A stretch of DNA of 64,000 bases from Gracilibacillus timonensis (lineage in GTDB: Bacteria > Bacillota > Bacilli > Bacillales > Amphibacillaceae): contig NZ_FLKH01000012.1 of NCBI RefSeq assembly GCF_900086715.1, positions 806,001 through 870,000 on the forward strand, read 5' to 3'. The notes under the pieces were generated by a model, which was given only the letters and a program-made list of their open reading frames with translations, did no database searches and was not told the origin of the DNA. Every line of letters begins with the position of its first letter. Positions within the stretch are counted from its first letter, which is position 1. Shown here in pieces: positions 43,329 through 52,500 of this stretch. The translations under genes and the position numbers were made by a program.

Positions 43329-44219
43329 ATGAAAATTGACGGTGTGTTTTCAGGTGGAGGTGTGAAGGCCTTTGTGTTTATTGGGGCATTACAAGCGCTC
43401 GAAGAAAAAAACATTCAATTTGAGCGGGTGGCTGGCACATCAGCAGGCGCATTATTCGCCACATTACTCGCTGCTGGCTACACCTCGAAAGAATTAAAAA
43501 AAATATTTATGGAGATCTCGCTCGATCAATTTCTCGATCAGTCTTATATAGCCAAATTATTTCCTTTTCTCAAATGGATAACGTTATACCAAACCATGGG
43601 ATTATATAGAGGGAATTATTTTGAAGAATGGTTACGAAAAAAGTTAAGTGATAAAGGAATTCTTACCTTCGCAGACATACCTGCCGATAAATTAAAGATT
43701 GTTGCTGCCGATTTAACCTTCAACCAGATCGCTGTATTTCCAGATGACTTGAAAGACCACTATCATATTGAAGCAGACTATTTTCCAATTGCAAAGGCTG
43801 TGCGCAGTAGCATTTCCATACCTTATTTCTTTCGGCCGGCGAAAATGATTAATCCATTAACAAGACAGCGAAGTTATCTCATTGATGGAATGATTCTAAG
43901 CAATTTTCCACTGTGGATTTATGATCAGCACGATAAACAGCGGACAAGACCGATATTAGGCATGCAATTAACGGATCCCAATCAACACGACCAAAAGCGG
44001 TCGATTGAGAATGCGATTGACTTATTAAAGGCGACCATTGATACTATGCGCAAAGCCTTTGATACGAGGTATATATCCGAAAATATTGCCAAGGATATTT
44101 TGTTCTTTCCTGTAAAGGACATAAAAGCAACGGATTTTCATCTTACAGACAAACAGAAATTAGAGTTGATTGACTTTGGTTATCGACGTACTCAAGCATT
44201 CTTAATGAAATGGCCATAG
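43329..44219 (+). CDS. Patatin-like phospholipase family protein (YqhO)
   Basis: A 296-residue patatin-fold lipid acyl hydrolase. The oxyanion motif GGGVKA (10-15), the nucleophile Ser38 in GTSAG and the Asp of LIDGMILSNFP (near 188) form the Ser-Asp dyad. No signal peptide is seen. The lipid substrate is not known. The ribosome site is AGGAGGATA. Confidence 0.9.
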   Translation: MKIDGVFSGGGVKAFVFIGALQALEEKNIQFERVAGTSAGALFATLLAAGYTSKELKKIFMEISLDQFLDQSYIAKLFPFLKWITLYQTMGLYRGNYFEEWLRKKLSDKGILTFADIPADKLKIVAADLTFNQIAVFPDDLKDHYHIEADYFPIAKAVRSSISIPYFFRPAKMINPLTRQRSYLIDGMILSNFPLWIYDQHDKQRTRPILGMQLTDPNQHDQKRSIENAIDLLKATIDTMRKAFDTRYISENIAKDILFFPVKDIKATDFHLTDKQKLELIDFGYRRTQAFLMKWP

Positions 44220-44234
44220 AATGTGACCTTCGTT

Positions 44235-44624
44235 TTATAACGAGGCACGATTCTTCTTTTTGTCTTTATTCCCCTCAATCACCGTGAGATGTGTAGCGCG
44301 TTTTTTCGTTACCTTCTTGGTTGGTTGAGGTTTCTTTTTGTTGAACGATGATGTCACAGGAGCACCTTTACTTGGTGGTACTGTTTTATATCTTTTTTTT
44401 GATTGTTTGACGGCTTTGCGATATTTTTTCAGGTCATCTGTAGCAGCAGTACGTCTTTTGATGACAAACACATAGAGTAAACCAAATATAGCAGCCCCTA
44501 TTGCTAGAGAGATAAATAGGCTTATGAAGAAACCTAACGCGTCAGATAGCAACATATTGATCAACCCAATTCCAGCTAAACCGATTAGAATATAGATAAT
44601 GGTAGACATGATATTTCGTCTCAT
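44235..44624 (-). CDS. SA1362-like membrane protein (YqhP)
   Basis: A 129-residue protein with two N-terminal membrane helices (about 6-25 and 28-55) and a long lysine-rich cytosolic tail (KKYRKAVKQSKKRYK, KKKPQPTKKVTKKR). It matches the YqhP/SA1362 family of unknown role. AAGGAGG precedes the ATG. It is convergent with the patatin gene. Confidence 0.78.
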   Translation of the reverse strand: MRRNIMSTIIYILIGLAGIGLINMLLSDALGFFISLFISLAIGAAIFGLLYVFVIKRRTAATDDLKKYRKAVKQSKKRYKTVPPSKGAPVTSSFNKKKPQPTKKVTKKRATHLTVIEGNKDKKKNRASL

Positions 44625-44767
44625 AGCAATTCCTCCTTATTATCATTATACCCAATAATTACTATAATATATACAATGTTAACAGAAAATTCAACACATA
44701 ATAAGCAGGAATCAGATAGCATGAATGATGGAGAATTGGACAGCCTATCTCTTAGAGGTGATAATCT

Positions 44768-45256
44768 ATGAGAAGGATTCAACATAAGGAACAACAGAAT
44801 CAAAAGACCAATATGATCACGAAAACCATTAGTGCTGGTTTCTTTGGTGCGATTATTTGGGGAACGCTTGCCTCGCTGGCTGGCTTTTTTAATTTTACTG
44901 CGATTTCCCCTAAAAGCTTGATGTTGCGATCCTGGCTGCAACAGGCTTGGGCTGATCGCTGGCTGGGGGATATTGTATCGGTATTACTGCTTAGCGTACC
45001 ATCTATTCTCGTTGCATTTGTTTATTATGCTTTGTTAAAGAAATATAATGGAATGCTTCCAGGATTTATCATGGGTTTTGTGCTTTGGTTTCTCGTATTT
45101 TGGTTAATGAATCCATTATTTTCGAACATAAAACCTTTTTATCAGTTAGATAGTAATACCATTTTAACAACGATGTGTTTGTTTGTACTCTACAGTGTCT
45201 TTATTGGTTATTCGATTTCTTTTGCTTACCATCAGCATAAGAATGAACAAAGTTAA
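44768..45256 (+). CDS. YqhR-like membrane protein
   Basis: A 162-residue protein with four predicted membrane segments (about 20-43, 68-90, 98-118, 132-152) and charged ends. Topology and position before aroQ match YqhR, of unknown role. The DUF1385 gene yqhQ, which precedes yqhR in B. subtilis, is absent. The start ATG 44768 follows AGAGGTGAT. Confidence 0.78.
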   Translation: MRRIQHKEQQNQKTNMITKTISAGFFGAIIWGTLASLAGFFNFTAISPKSLMLRSWLQQAWADRWLGDIVSVLLLSVPSILVAFVYYALLKKYNGMLPGFIMGFVLWFLVFWLMNPLFSNIKPFYQLDSNTILTTMCLFVLYSVFIGYSISFAYHQHKNEQS

Positions 45257-45307
45257 GCACTTTATGTTACTATGGAATAGGAAAACTTTATGGACGGGGT
45301 GAGAAAG

Positions 45308-45733
45308 ATGGGGAATGTGTTATTATTAAATGGTCCTAATTTAAACCGTTTAGGCAAAAGAGAACCAGATATCTATGGGGATACTACCTTAGAAGATATA
45401 GAGCAGCGAGTTAGGCAACAGCTAGCCGCCAGCTCATGGGGAATGGATTCAAAACAGTCCAACCATGAAGGGGACTTGATTGATTGGATTCATCAAGCAG
45501 AAGATAGCTATGATGGGATTATCTTTAATCCGGGTGCTTATACGCATACAAGTATTGCCATCCGTGATGCCATCAGTTCTGTTACCGTCCCTGTCATTGA
45601 AGTACATATTTCAAATGTTCATCAACGAGAAAGCTTCCGGCATGTGTCAATGCTGGCTCCCGTATGTGCAGGACAGATAGTGGGGCTTGGGGTGAAAGGT
45701 TATGAACTGGCAGCAAGTTATTTTATCTCATAA
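45308..45733 (+). CDS. aroQ: 3-dehydroquinate dehydratase, type II (AroQ)
   Basis: Dehydrates 3-dehydroquinate in the shikimate pathway. The 141-residue product starts MGNVLLLNGPNLNRLGKREPDIYG, the Type II signature with catalytic Tyr, and has NPGAYTHTSIAIRDA and EVHISNVHQRESFR. The ATG 45308 follows GGGGTGAG; the frame extends to ATG 45290. It lies 68 nt ahead of yqhT. Confidence 0.95.
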   Translation: MGNVLLLNGPNLNRLGKREPDIYGDTTLEDIEQRVRQQLAASSWGMDSKQSNHEGDLIDWIHQAEDSYDGIIFNPGAYTHTSIAIRDAISSVTVPVIEVHISNVHQRESFRHVSMLAPVCAGQIVGLGVKGYELAASYFIS

Positions 45734-45800
45734 ACTGGTTGTTGATACAGCAACCGAAGTGGTATTTTGTTTATCATTTTAGAAAGAGAGGAGTTATCAC

Positions 45801-46871
45801 ATGAAACGACTAGAGAAATTGAGACAGCAAATGAAGCAAGAAGAGCTAGAGGGATTATTGATTACGAGCTCGATTAATCAAAGATATATGACTGGATTCA
45901 CCGGAACTGCTGGTGTGGTCGTCGTGACGCAAAATAAGGCAGTGTTTATAACAGATTTTCGCTATATGGAACAAGCCCATCAACAAGTGACGGATTTTGA
46001 GATTATCGAGCACCAAGGTCCGATACAAAAAACGGTAGACGAATGGGTGAAAGCACAGGCTATTAGTTCCATTGGGTTTGAAAAAAATGACTTAACCTAT
46101 GGACAGTATGAACTGTATAAACAAGCCTTGTCAGTACAGCTTGTTCCTTCTGACGGACTCATTGAAAAAATACGTCTGATAAAGGATCCGGCTGAGCTTG
46201 ATATATTAAAAGAAGCCTGTAAAATTGGAGATAAAGCTTTTGAGCACATCTTGTCGTACATTAAACCAGGAGTGAAAGAGATTGACATCGCCAATGAATT
46301 AGAGTTTTTTATGAGAAGACAAGGAATGACTTCTTCAAGCTTTGATACAATTGTTGCTTCTGGCTATCGATCTGCTTTGCCTCACGGTGTCGCGTCAGAT
46401 AAGCAAATTCAATCAGGTGAACTAGTAACACTTGATTTTGGCGGTTGGTATCACGGATACAGCTCTGACATGACGAGAACCGTTGCGGTAGGAGAAATTT
46501 CGGAAGAATTGACTGCTATTTATCACATTGTTTTAGATGCGCAAATGAAGGGTGTGGCAGGTATTAAGCCTGGCATCACTGCTGCTGAGGCGGACGCTCT
46601 AACTAGGGATCATATTAAGGAAAAAGGTTATGGCGATTATTTTGGTCATTCTACTGGTCACGGTTTGGGAATGGACGTCCATGAAGCACCAGCCTTGTCT
46701 TTTCGTTCAGATGCCGTGTTAGCCGAAGGGATGGTCGTAACGGTGGAACCAGGAATTTATGTACCTCAGGTAGGCGGCTGTCGAATTGAAGATGATATTG
46801 TTCTTACCGCAGAAGGCAATCAGCGTTTATCTCACGCACCAAAAGAATTAATTTATGTCCCAAATGATTAA
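45801..46871 (+). CDS. Xaa-Pro aminopeptidase family (YqhT)
   Basis: A 356-residue M24 metallopeptidase with a creatinase-like N-domain (about 1-130). The metal ligands lie in TLDFGGWYHGYSSDMTRT, STGHGLGMDVHE, VTVEPGIY and CRIEDDIV. It cleaves N-terminal residues before proline. It is followed by efp with 60 nt between them, the usual yqhT-efp arrangement. Confidence 0.93.
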   Translation: MKRLEKLRQQMKQEELEGLLITSSINQRYMTGFTGTAGVVVVTQNKAVFITDFRYMEQAHQQVTDFEIIEHQGPIQKTVDEWVKAQAISSIGFEKNDLTYGQYELYKQALSVQLVPSDGLIEKIRLIKDPAELDILKEACKIGDKAFEHILSYIKPGVKEIDIANELEFFMRRQGMTSSSFDTIVASGYRSALPHGVASDKQIQSGELVTLDFGGWYHGYSSDMTRTVAVGEISEELTAIYHIVLDAQMKGVAGIKPGITAAEADALTRDHIKEKGYGDYFGHSTGHGLGMDVHEAPALSFRSDAVLAEGMVVTVEPGIYVPQVGGCRIEDDIVLTAEGNQRLSHAPKELIYVPND

Positions 46872-46931
46872 CCATGGAAATGATCAACCATAGCACTAAT
46901 CGACATGAGTATTTTAGAGGAGGAAATAGCA

Positions 46932-47489
46932 ATGATATCAGTAAATGATTTTAAAACGGGATTAACCATCGAAGTGGATGGTGACATTTGGCAGGTGTTG
47001 GATTTTCAGCATGTGAAACCAGGAAAAGGAGCGGCGTTTGTTCGTTCCAAATTGCGTAACCTTCGTAATGGCAATATTCAAGAAAAAACCTTCCGTGGTG
47101 GTGAAAAAGTAAACCGAGCGCATATTGAAAATAGTAAAATGCAATACTTATATGGCTCAGGAGATATGCACACTTTTATGGATACCCACACTTATGAACA
47201 GACGGAACTTCCTACTAGCCAAATCGAGACAGAATTACAATTTATCAAAGAAAATATGGAAGTAAACATTTTGCAGTATGAAGGGGAAACGATTGGAGTG
47301 TCTCTACCTAATAACGTGGAATTAACCGTCACCGAGACAGAGCCGGGAATAAAAGGGGACACAGCAAGCGGAGGAACCAAGCCAGCAACTCTTGAGACAG
47401 GATTGACAGTTCAAGTGCCATTCTTTATCAACGAAGGAGACGTACTGGTTATCTCCACCGCAGACGGAAAATATGTTTCTCGTGCATAA
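46932..47489 (+). CDS. efp: Translation elongation factor P (EF-P)
   Basis: Relieves ribosome stalling at polyproline stretches. The 185-residue product has the three beta-domain layout. The loop residue is Lys32 in KPGKGAAF, the type modified with 5-aminopentanol in Bacillus. The end [22 protein letters not shown] is typical. The start is ATG 46932, after GGAGGAAAT; the frame extends to 46905 without a site. Confidence 0.97.
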   Translation: MISVNDFKTGLTIEVDGDIWQVLDFQHVKPGKGAAFVRSKLRNLRNGNIQEKTFRGGEKVNRAHIENSKMQYLYGSGDMHTFMDTHTYEQTELPTSQIETELQFIKENMEVNILQYEGETIGVSLPNNVELTVTETEPGIKGDTASGGTKPATLETGLTVQVPFFINEGDVLVISTADGKYVSRA

Positions 47490-47502
47490 TCTTTTAAATA
47501 GC

Positions 47503-47540
47503 AACTACCAAGTATGATGATATACTTGGTAGTTTTTTTA
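47503..47540 (+). terminator. Terminator of yqhT-efp
   Basis: A 13-bp stem, AACTACCAAGTAT/ATACTTGGTAGTT, followed by seven T. Confidence 0.95.
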
Positions 47541-47769
47541 TGTTAAGCAGGAAGCAAGCCTATTACTTTGACTACAATCTTTGTTGAAGCGGCTTTGATT
47601 TGGAAATAAGAGGCGATACGAAAAATATAAACGTCACCTCAGGCTGTGTTGATGGTTAGGGATCATCATACGTTTCTATCTACCCTAGCTTATCGCTCAT
47701 GAACTAATTACCCTGTTTGATTTTTCTAACCAGGTAGGCAAGATTATAATCCTAGATATAATAAAAATT

Positions 47770-47865
47770 GGAATGATTCTGACCTTGAATGAACAAGCAG
47801 TTCAGTGACTTCTTTGAGTGGTCGGTAAAGGACCGGACGGAGTTTGCCCAGTTTTTCTTAATGCA
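47770..47865. repeat. Collapsed family-A remnant between efp and spoIIIAA
   Basis: The left border (TTCTGACCTTGAATGAAC) is joined directly to the right border (CAGTTCAGTGACTTCTTTGAGTGGTCGGTAAAGGACC), with both terminal repeats and the core missing. The repeat-borne terminator (GGACCGGACGGAGTTTGCCCAG plus T-run) remains. The rest of the 509-nt gap holds no gene. Confidence 0.6.
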
Positions 47866-47934
47866 AAAAAATAATAGCTAAAGTTATACAATATCCTACC
47901 CCACTCCAATTCCTTTTCTTGATTTCCCACTTTG

Positions 47935-47963
47935 GTTATATCTAGTATTTCTATGCATAGAAT
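47935..47963 (+). promoter_or_regulatory. Sigma-E-like promoter of the spoIIIA operon
   Basis: GTTATAT (47935-47941), a spacer of 14 nt and CATAGAAT (47956-47963) closely match the sigma-E pattern (-35 near ATATT, -10 CATACAAT), 35 nt ahead of spoIIIAA, the first gene of a known mother-cell operon. Confidence 0.7.
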
Positions 47964-47998
47964 ATAAATAGAATAAGAAATGAAATGAGGAATATCTC

Positions 47999-48919
47999 AT
48001 GGAAAGTGTATTATCCATCCTTCCCAAACCAATCGCAGCAGCCGTTAAAGCATTTATGAACCAAAATAGCTTTGATATCCAAGAAATCAGGCTCCGAGTC
48101 AATCACCCGGTGGAGATGAACGATGGCAAACGAGTCAAGTGGCTGTCGGAAGCCTATTTTAGTCAGGAGGATGCCCGCCTTTTTTTGAATAAGATCAGTG
48201 ATTTTTCCTTATATCGTTTGGAAGAAGAGTTAAGGCATGGTTATATCACGATTGCAGGCGGTCATCGTATCGGTATAGCTGGTTCTGTCATCGTAGAGAA
48301 CAAGAAGGTGAAGGCAATCCATTACGTCAGTTCCTTTAATATTCGCATTGCCAGCCCGAAATTTGGTGTGGTCAAGCCTTATATTCCGTATCTAGTTGAA
48401 GAGACCGTCTTCAACACCTTGATCATTGGGCCGCCACAAGCTGGCAAAACAACCTTTCTCCGGGATTTTGCCAATTATTGCGCTGCCGCTAATTCTAAAC
48501 AGGCTTTGAAAACGGCGATTGTAGATGAACGTTCCGAAATCTGTGGTTCGATTAACGGAGTGCCTCAGCATCTGTTTTCCCCGAGAATCGATGTCTTGGA
48601 TCAATGTCCGAAAGCAGAGGGAATGATGATGCTGATACGATCGATGTCGCCTGAGGTCATTGTTGTGGATGAGATTGGCAGTGCCAAAGATGCGGAGGCC
48701 ATTGATGAAGTAATTCATGCAGGTGTTCAATTAATCAGTACCGCACACGGCAGATCTTTAGCTGATATAAAGAAACGTCCCGCCATGCAAGCGATCTTAG
48801 AAAAGCAGATTTTTCAACGTTTTGTGATCTTATCTAACCTTAATCAAACGGGAGAAGTCGTAGAAATTTGTAATGAACAGGGTCAAGCCTTGTATCAAAA
48901 GAATGTGACCATATGTTGA
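47999..48919 (+). CDS. spoIIIAA: Stage III sporulation protein AA (ATPase)
   Basis: The cytosolic ATPase of the SpoIIIA-SpoIIQ feeding-tube complex between mother cell and forespore. The 306-residue product has Walker A GPPQAGKTTFL (about 142-152), Walker B VIVVDEIGSAKD and an N-domain with RLEEELRHGYITIAGGHRIGI. It is the first of eight genes in order, overlapping spoIIIAB by 7 nt. Confidence 0.95.
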   Translation: MESVLSILPKPIAAAVKAFMNQNSFDIQEIRLRVNHPVEMNDGKRVKWLSEAYFSQEDARLFLNKISDFSLYRLEEELRHGYITIAGGHRIGIAGSVIVENKKVKAIHYVSSFNIRIASPKFGVVKPYIPYLVEETVFNTLIIGPPQAGKTTFLRDFANYCAAANSKQALKTAIVDERSEICGSINGVPQHLFSPRIDVLDQCPKAEGMMMLIRSMSPEVIVVDEIGSAKDAEAIDEVIHAGVQLISTAHGRSLADIKKRPAMQAILEKQIFQRFVILSNLNQTGEVVEICNEQGQALYQKNVTIC

Positions 48920-49428
48920 AATTAGTGATTTCATTGAGTATTATCATATGCTTAACTTGGCTTGGCCATGAATATGCCATTCGATTATCTAATCGACCCA
49001 GGTATCTCCGGATGTTTAAACATGCCTTACAGATTCTAGAGGCAGAGATTGTGTATAGTCAAGTCACTGTCAAAGAAGCGTTGTTCCATATCGCTCGCCA
49101 GACAGAACCGCCAATTAACCGATTGTTTGAACGTATAGCAGACGATATTCAGCCAGATCAAGAAGAGCTATTTCCGATTTGGAAAACCCACCTTATTGAA
49201 TTCGCTCGTGCACAATCCTTAACCGAGCAAGATGTGGAGGTTCTTAAACAATTCGGCAGGACATTGGGACAGCACGATATCATTCAACAACAAAAATATA
49301 TTCGTTTAACGATCCAGCATCTGGAACGTAATTTAGACGAAGCCAATCAGTTAAAACAGCGCTATGGTAATATGTCTAGAAGTATTGGTTTTTTAGTAGG
49401 TGTTTTTATTGTTTTACTCTTGTTATAG
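48913..49428 (+). CDS. spoIIIAB: Stage III sporulation protein AB
   Basis: A 171-residue membrane protein, GspF-like in part. It has an N-terminal hydrophobic helix (1-18), a long helical soluble region (AEIVYSQVTVKEALFHIARQ) and a C-terminal helix (about 155-171). It is a component of the SpoIIIA channel and starts inside spoIIIAA. Confidence 0.92.
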   Translation: MLKLVISLSIIICLTWLGHEYAIRLSNRPRYLRMFKHALQILEAEIVYSQVTVKEALFHIARQTEPPINRLFERIADDIQPDQEELFPIWKTHLIEFARAQSLTEQDVEVLKQFGRTLGQHDIIQQQKYIRLTIQHLERNLDEANQLKQRYGNMSRSIGFLVGVFIVLLLL

Positions 49429-49442
49429 AGAGGAGTTATTCC

Positions 49443-49649
49443 ATGCTTGGAGACACTAGTATCCTCTTTCAAATCGCTGGAATTGGAATTATTGTGGCAA
49501 TGATTCACACGATCTTAAAGCAAATGGGAAAAGAGGAATATGCACAATTTGTTAGTCTGATTGGTTTTATCATCGTATTGCTGTTTGTATTAAACAGCAT
49601 ATCTGATTTATTCCAGCAGATTAGATCCGTATTCTTTTTAGAAGGATAA
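49443..49649 (+). CDS. spoIIIAC: Stage III sporulation protein AC
   Basis: A 68-residue protein with two membrane helices (about 8-22 and 35-55; MIHTILKQMGKEEYAQFV links them). Family length and position agree. The ribosome site is GAGAGGAG. It is followed by spoIIIAD with no gap. Confidence 0.93.
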   Translation: MLGDTSILFQIAGIGIIVAMIHTILKQMGKEEYAQFVSLIGFIIVLLFVLNSISDLFQQIRSVFFLEG

Positions 49650-50048
49650 ATGTCTATGGAAATGTTAGAGATTATCAGTATCGGGGTCGTTGCAACTATT
49701 TTGTATCTTTTGCTAAAGGACAAGCAGCCGAGTATTGCTTTTTTAATCGTTATCATCACAGTCATTTATCTGTTTGTGTTTGCCATCCAGTATGTGAAAG
49801 AAATCATTGATTTGATTGTATATTTGGGAGAACAGGCGAACATTCATCAAGTTTATATTAAAACGATCTTGCAAATCATTGGTATAGCTTACATTACAGA
49901 AGTTGGCGCCAATATTGTGAAGGATGCCGGCTTAGAATCTATCGCCGTAAAAATTGAAATGACAGGAAAGGTAATTATTCTTATTCTGGCCATTCCCATT
50001 TTTAAGTCATTGATCGAGACCATTATATCTATATTTCCAGTTGCCTAG
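49650..50048 (+). CDS. spoIIIAD: Stage III sporulation protein AD
   Basis: A 132-residue membrane protein with four hydrophobic segments and the conserved ILQIIGIAYITEVGANIVKDAGLESIA stretch (about 71-97). The ATG directly abuts the spoIIIAC stop. Part of the SpoIIIA channel. Confidence 0.94.
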   Translation: MSMEMLEIISIGVVATILYLLLKDKQPSIAFLIVIITVIYLFVFAIQYVKEIIDLIVYLGEQANIHQVYIKTILQIIGIAYITEVGANIVKDAGLESIAVKIEMTGKVIILILAIPIFKSLIETIISIFPVA

Positions 50049-50063
50049 TGAGGATGAGTAGAA

Positions 50064-51230
50064 ATGCAAATGATCAGAACTTCTGCATTCATACTAATCA
50101 TCATGTTGATAGCCCCAACCATGAAGTTGTATGCTGCCGAACCAACGTATTCCTTAGACCCTTATAAGGATATGCTAGAAGAGAGTGAACTAAATGACTA
50201 TTGGCAATATATAAGTGATGAGTACCAGCAATCATTTCCGCGATTAAGTAAAGAAAACATCTGGCAAGTGGTCAAAGGAGAAAGCAATCTGACTTTAAGA
50301 GATTGGGTCAAGGGCTTTCTAAATTACTTGTTATTTGAAATAGTAGAAAACGGTAAGTTATTAGCTACCTTAATGCTATTGACCTTATTTTGCTTGATTT
50401 TACAAACCATTCAAAATGCTTTTGAAAATCAACTGGTGAGTCAGGTAGCCTATGCTGTTGTCTATATGATGTTAATTATAATGGCCTTGCGGAGTTTTCA
50501 GCTTGCGTCTGATTATGTCCTAGATACGGTAAACATGTCTGCGGATTTTTTGATTGCCTTAATTCCCATGCTGCTCGGTATCTTGGCTTCCTTAGGTAAT
50601 TTGGTGACCATCTCTTTTTTTCATCCGATTATTATTTTCTTAATTCATACGAGTATTTTTGTTATTTCCAAAATAGTGATTCCCTTTATCTTTTTTTCCG
50701 CGATCCTGCAGGTGGTTAGTACGTTGAATAGCGAATATAAAGCGACCAAACTAGCAAATCTTATCAAAAATGTCGCGATTAGTATTATGGGAATTCTATT
50801 AACGATTTTTTTAGGGGTTATTTCGGTGCAGGGGGCTGCTAGTGCGATACAGGATGGAATTGCGATGAAGACGGCTAAGTTTGTAACGGGGAATTTTATT
50901 CCGGTTATTGGGAGGATTTTCACGGATGCGACGGATACCGTGTTAAGTGCAACCATCTTGATCAAAAACGGAATAGGTATCGTCGGGATTATCGTATTAA
51001 TTGCGATGGTGATGTTTCCGGCTATCAAGATATTTGTGATTGCCTTGATGTATAAACTAGCTACTGCTATTTTACAACCCATTGGAGAGGGGCCCGTCAT
51101 TGAATGTCTCGATATTATCGGTAAGCATATTCTATATTTGTTTGCTGCCTTATTATTAGTCACATTTATGTTTTTCTTTACGATTGTGATCTTGATTATT
51201 TCAAGTAATATCACCATGATGGTGCGGTAA
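50064..51230 (+). CDS. spoIIIAE: Stage III sporulation protein AE
   Basis: A 388-residue polytopic protein with an N-terminal signal (about 1-22), an extracytoplasmic part (about 23-90) and about seven membrane helices. It resembles permease-like components of the channel. The stretch GAASAIQDGIAMKTAKFVTGNFIPVIGR is characteristic of the family. Confidence 0.94.
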   Translation: MQMIRTSAFILIIMLIAPTMKLYAAEPTYSLDPYKDMLEESELNDYWQYISDEYQQSFPRLSKENIWQVVKGESNLTLRDWVKGFLNYLLFEIVENGKLLATLMLLTLFCLILQTIQNAFENQLVSQVAYAVVYMMLIIMALRSFQLASDYVLDTVNMSADFLIALIPMLLGILASLGNLVTISFFHPIIIFLIHTSIFVISKIVIPFIFFSAILQVVSTLNSEYKATKLANLIKNVAISIMGILLTIFLGVISVQGAASAIQDGIAMKTAKFVTGNFIPVIGRIFTDATDTVLSATILIKNGIGIVGIIVLIAMVMFPAIKIFVIALMYKLATAILQPIGEGPVIECLDIIGKHILYLFAALLLVTFMFFFTIVILIISSNITMMVR

Positions 51231-51244
51231 GGGAGGACAAGCCA

Positions 51245-51853
51245 ATTGAATTTCTAACTAGTTGGATTCTACAAATTATTATTTATATGCTGTTGGCAAT
51301 GGTTGTTCATTTGTTATTACCCAACTCCCAGTTAAAGCAGTATGCCCGACTTGTGATTGGTTTGCTGCTCATTTTGGTTATCTTACAGCCTTTACTTGCC
51401 TTGTTGGATATTGATATTCCAACGATGTCCGACGAGATGATGCAGATAACGGAAGGCTCGGTGGATGAGCAATTAATAGAAAGTCAAGTAGATAAGCAAA
51501 AAAGTGAAATAGAAGAGGTACAAACTGCATATATATTAGATGAGATGGTTGTCCAAATGCAATATGTAGCAGAGGAGGAATTAATCGAGACATATGCTTA
51601 TCAAATGGATGATTTAGATGTTACTTGGAACAATCCACAACAAATAGAAGATTATAAGCCAGAGTATATTCAGGCAACATTAGCCAAACATGAAGACCAA
51701 ACCTCACCTATTGATGAAGTGAAGATCCAAGTAACAGATCCACCGGAAAAGCCAACTTCAGAACCAGACAACAGTGAAGAGATACAGGCATTTCTGGCTG
51801 AAAAGTGGGGAGTAGACCAAGACATGATAACCGTGATATGGAAGGAGGAGTAA
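51245..51853 (+). CDS. spoIIIAF: Stage III sporulation protein AF (probable ATT start)
   Basis: A membrane protein with two N-terminal helices (FLTSWILQIIIYMLLAMVVHLLLP... and LVIGLLLILVILQPLLALL) and an acidic soluble domain. GGGAGGA (51231-51237) lies 7 nt ahead of an in-frame ATT at 51245, and the sequence from there (ATT-Glu-Phe-Leu-Thr-x-Trp) aligns with the start of B. subtilis SpoIIIAF. The first in-frame ATG, 51287, lies within the first helix and has no site; starting there would leave 188 residues. With ATT the product is 202 residues, close to the B. subtilis protein (206). Confidence 0.85.
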   Translation: MEFLTSWILQIIIYMLLAMVVHLLLPNSQLKQYARLVIGLLLILVILQPLLALLDIDIPTMSDEMMQITEGSVDEQLIESQVDKQKSEIEEVQTAYILDEMVVQMQYVAEEELIETYAYQMDDLDVTWNNPQQIEDYKPEYIQATLAKHEDQTSPIDEVKIQVTDPPEKPTSEPDNSEEIQAFLAEKWGVDQDMITVIWKEE

Positions 51854-51854
51854 T

Positions 51855-52487
51855 GTGCCCAAATGGCTGGAGGGGATTGTTTCCAATATGAAAGGGAATG
51901 GCAAGAAACCAACGAAAGTACAATATATTGTGCTGATTGTATTAGGGGCTGTTCTCATTTTAATTATTAGTAACCTGTTTAGTAAAGATGAAGCAGACGA
52001 GCCCAATATGGAACCACCAAGTACAATCACTGCCCCGGATGATGAAGAGGCGTGGAAGCAAACACCTGCCTCTAATGCCACCGCTGAGATAGCTGATTTA
52101 GAAGCCTCATATGAGGAAGATTTAGGACAGCTATTAGAAAAAATAGAAGGCATTTCTGATGTAGAAGTCATGGTGAACCTAGATGCCACGAAGGAACAAA
52201 TCTATCAGAAAAACCTTATTATCGGTACACAAGTGACCAATGAAACCGATCAAAACGGTGGAAATAGAAAGATTGATGATGAAACCAGGGAGCAAACGAT
52301 TGTGATTGTCCGACAAGGGGAGAAGGAGATTCCACTTCTGGTACAAACCAAAAAACCAAATGTCAGAGGAGTATTGGTGGTTGCCAATGGAGTGGACAAT
52401 CTAGAAGTGAAGAAATGGGTCCATGATGCTGTTTCGAAGGTGTTAGATGTACCGGTACATCGCGTGTCCGTCATGCCGAAAAAATAA
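51855..52487 (+). CDS. spoIIIAG: Stage III sporulation protein AG
   Basis: A 210-residue protein with one N-terminal membrane helix (about 20-40) and an extracytoplasmic ring-building motif domain with GISDVEVMVNLDATKEQIYQKN and KPNVRGVLVVANGVDNLEVK. It forms the large ring of the SpoIIIA channel. GTG start after AAGGAGGAG, 1 nt after the spoIIIAF stop. Confidence 0.93.
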   Translation: MPKWLEGIVSNMKGNGKKPTKVQYIVLIVLGAVLILIISNLFSKDEADEPNMEPPSTITAPDDEEAWKQTPASNATAEIADLEASYEEDLGQLLEKIEGISDVEVMVNLDATKEQIYQKNLIIGTQVTNETDQNGGNRKIDDETREQTIVIVRQGEKEIPLLVQTKKPNVRGVLVVANGVDNLEVKKWVHDAVSKVLDVPVHRVSVMPKK

Positions 52488-52500
52488 TAGGGGGATTAAA

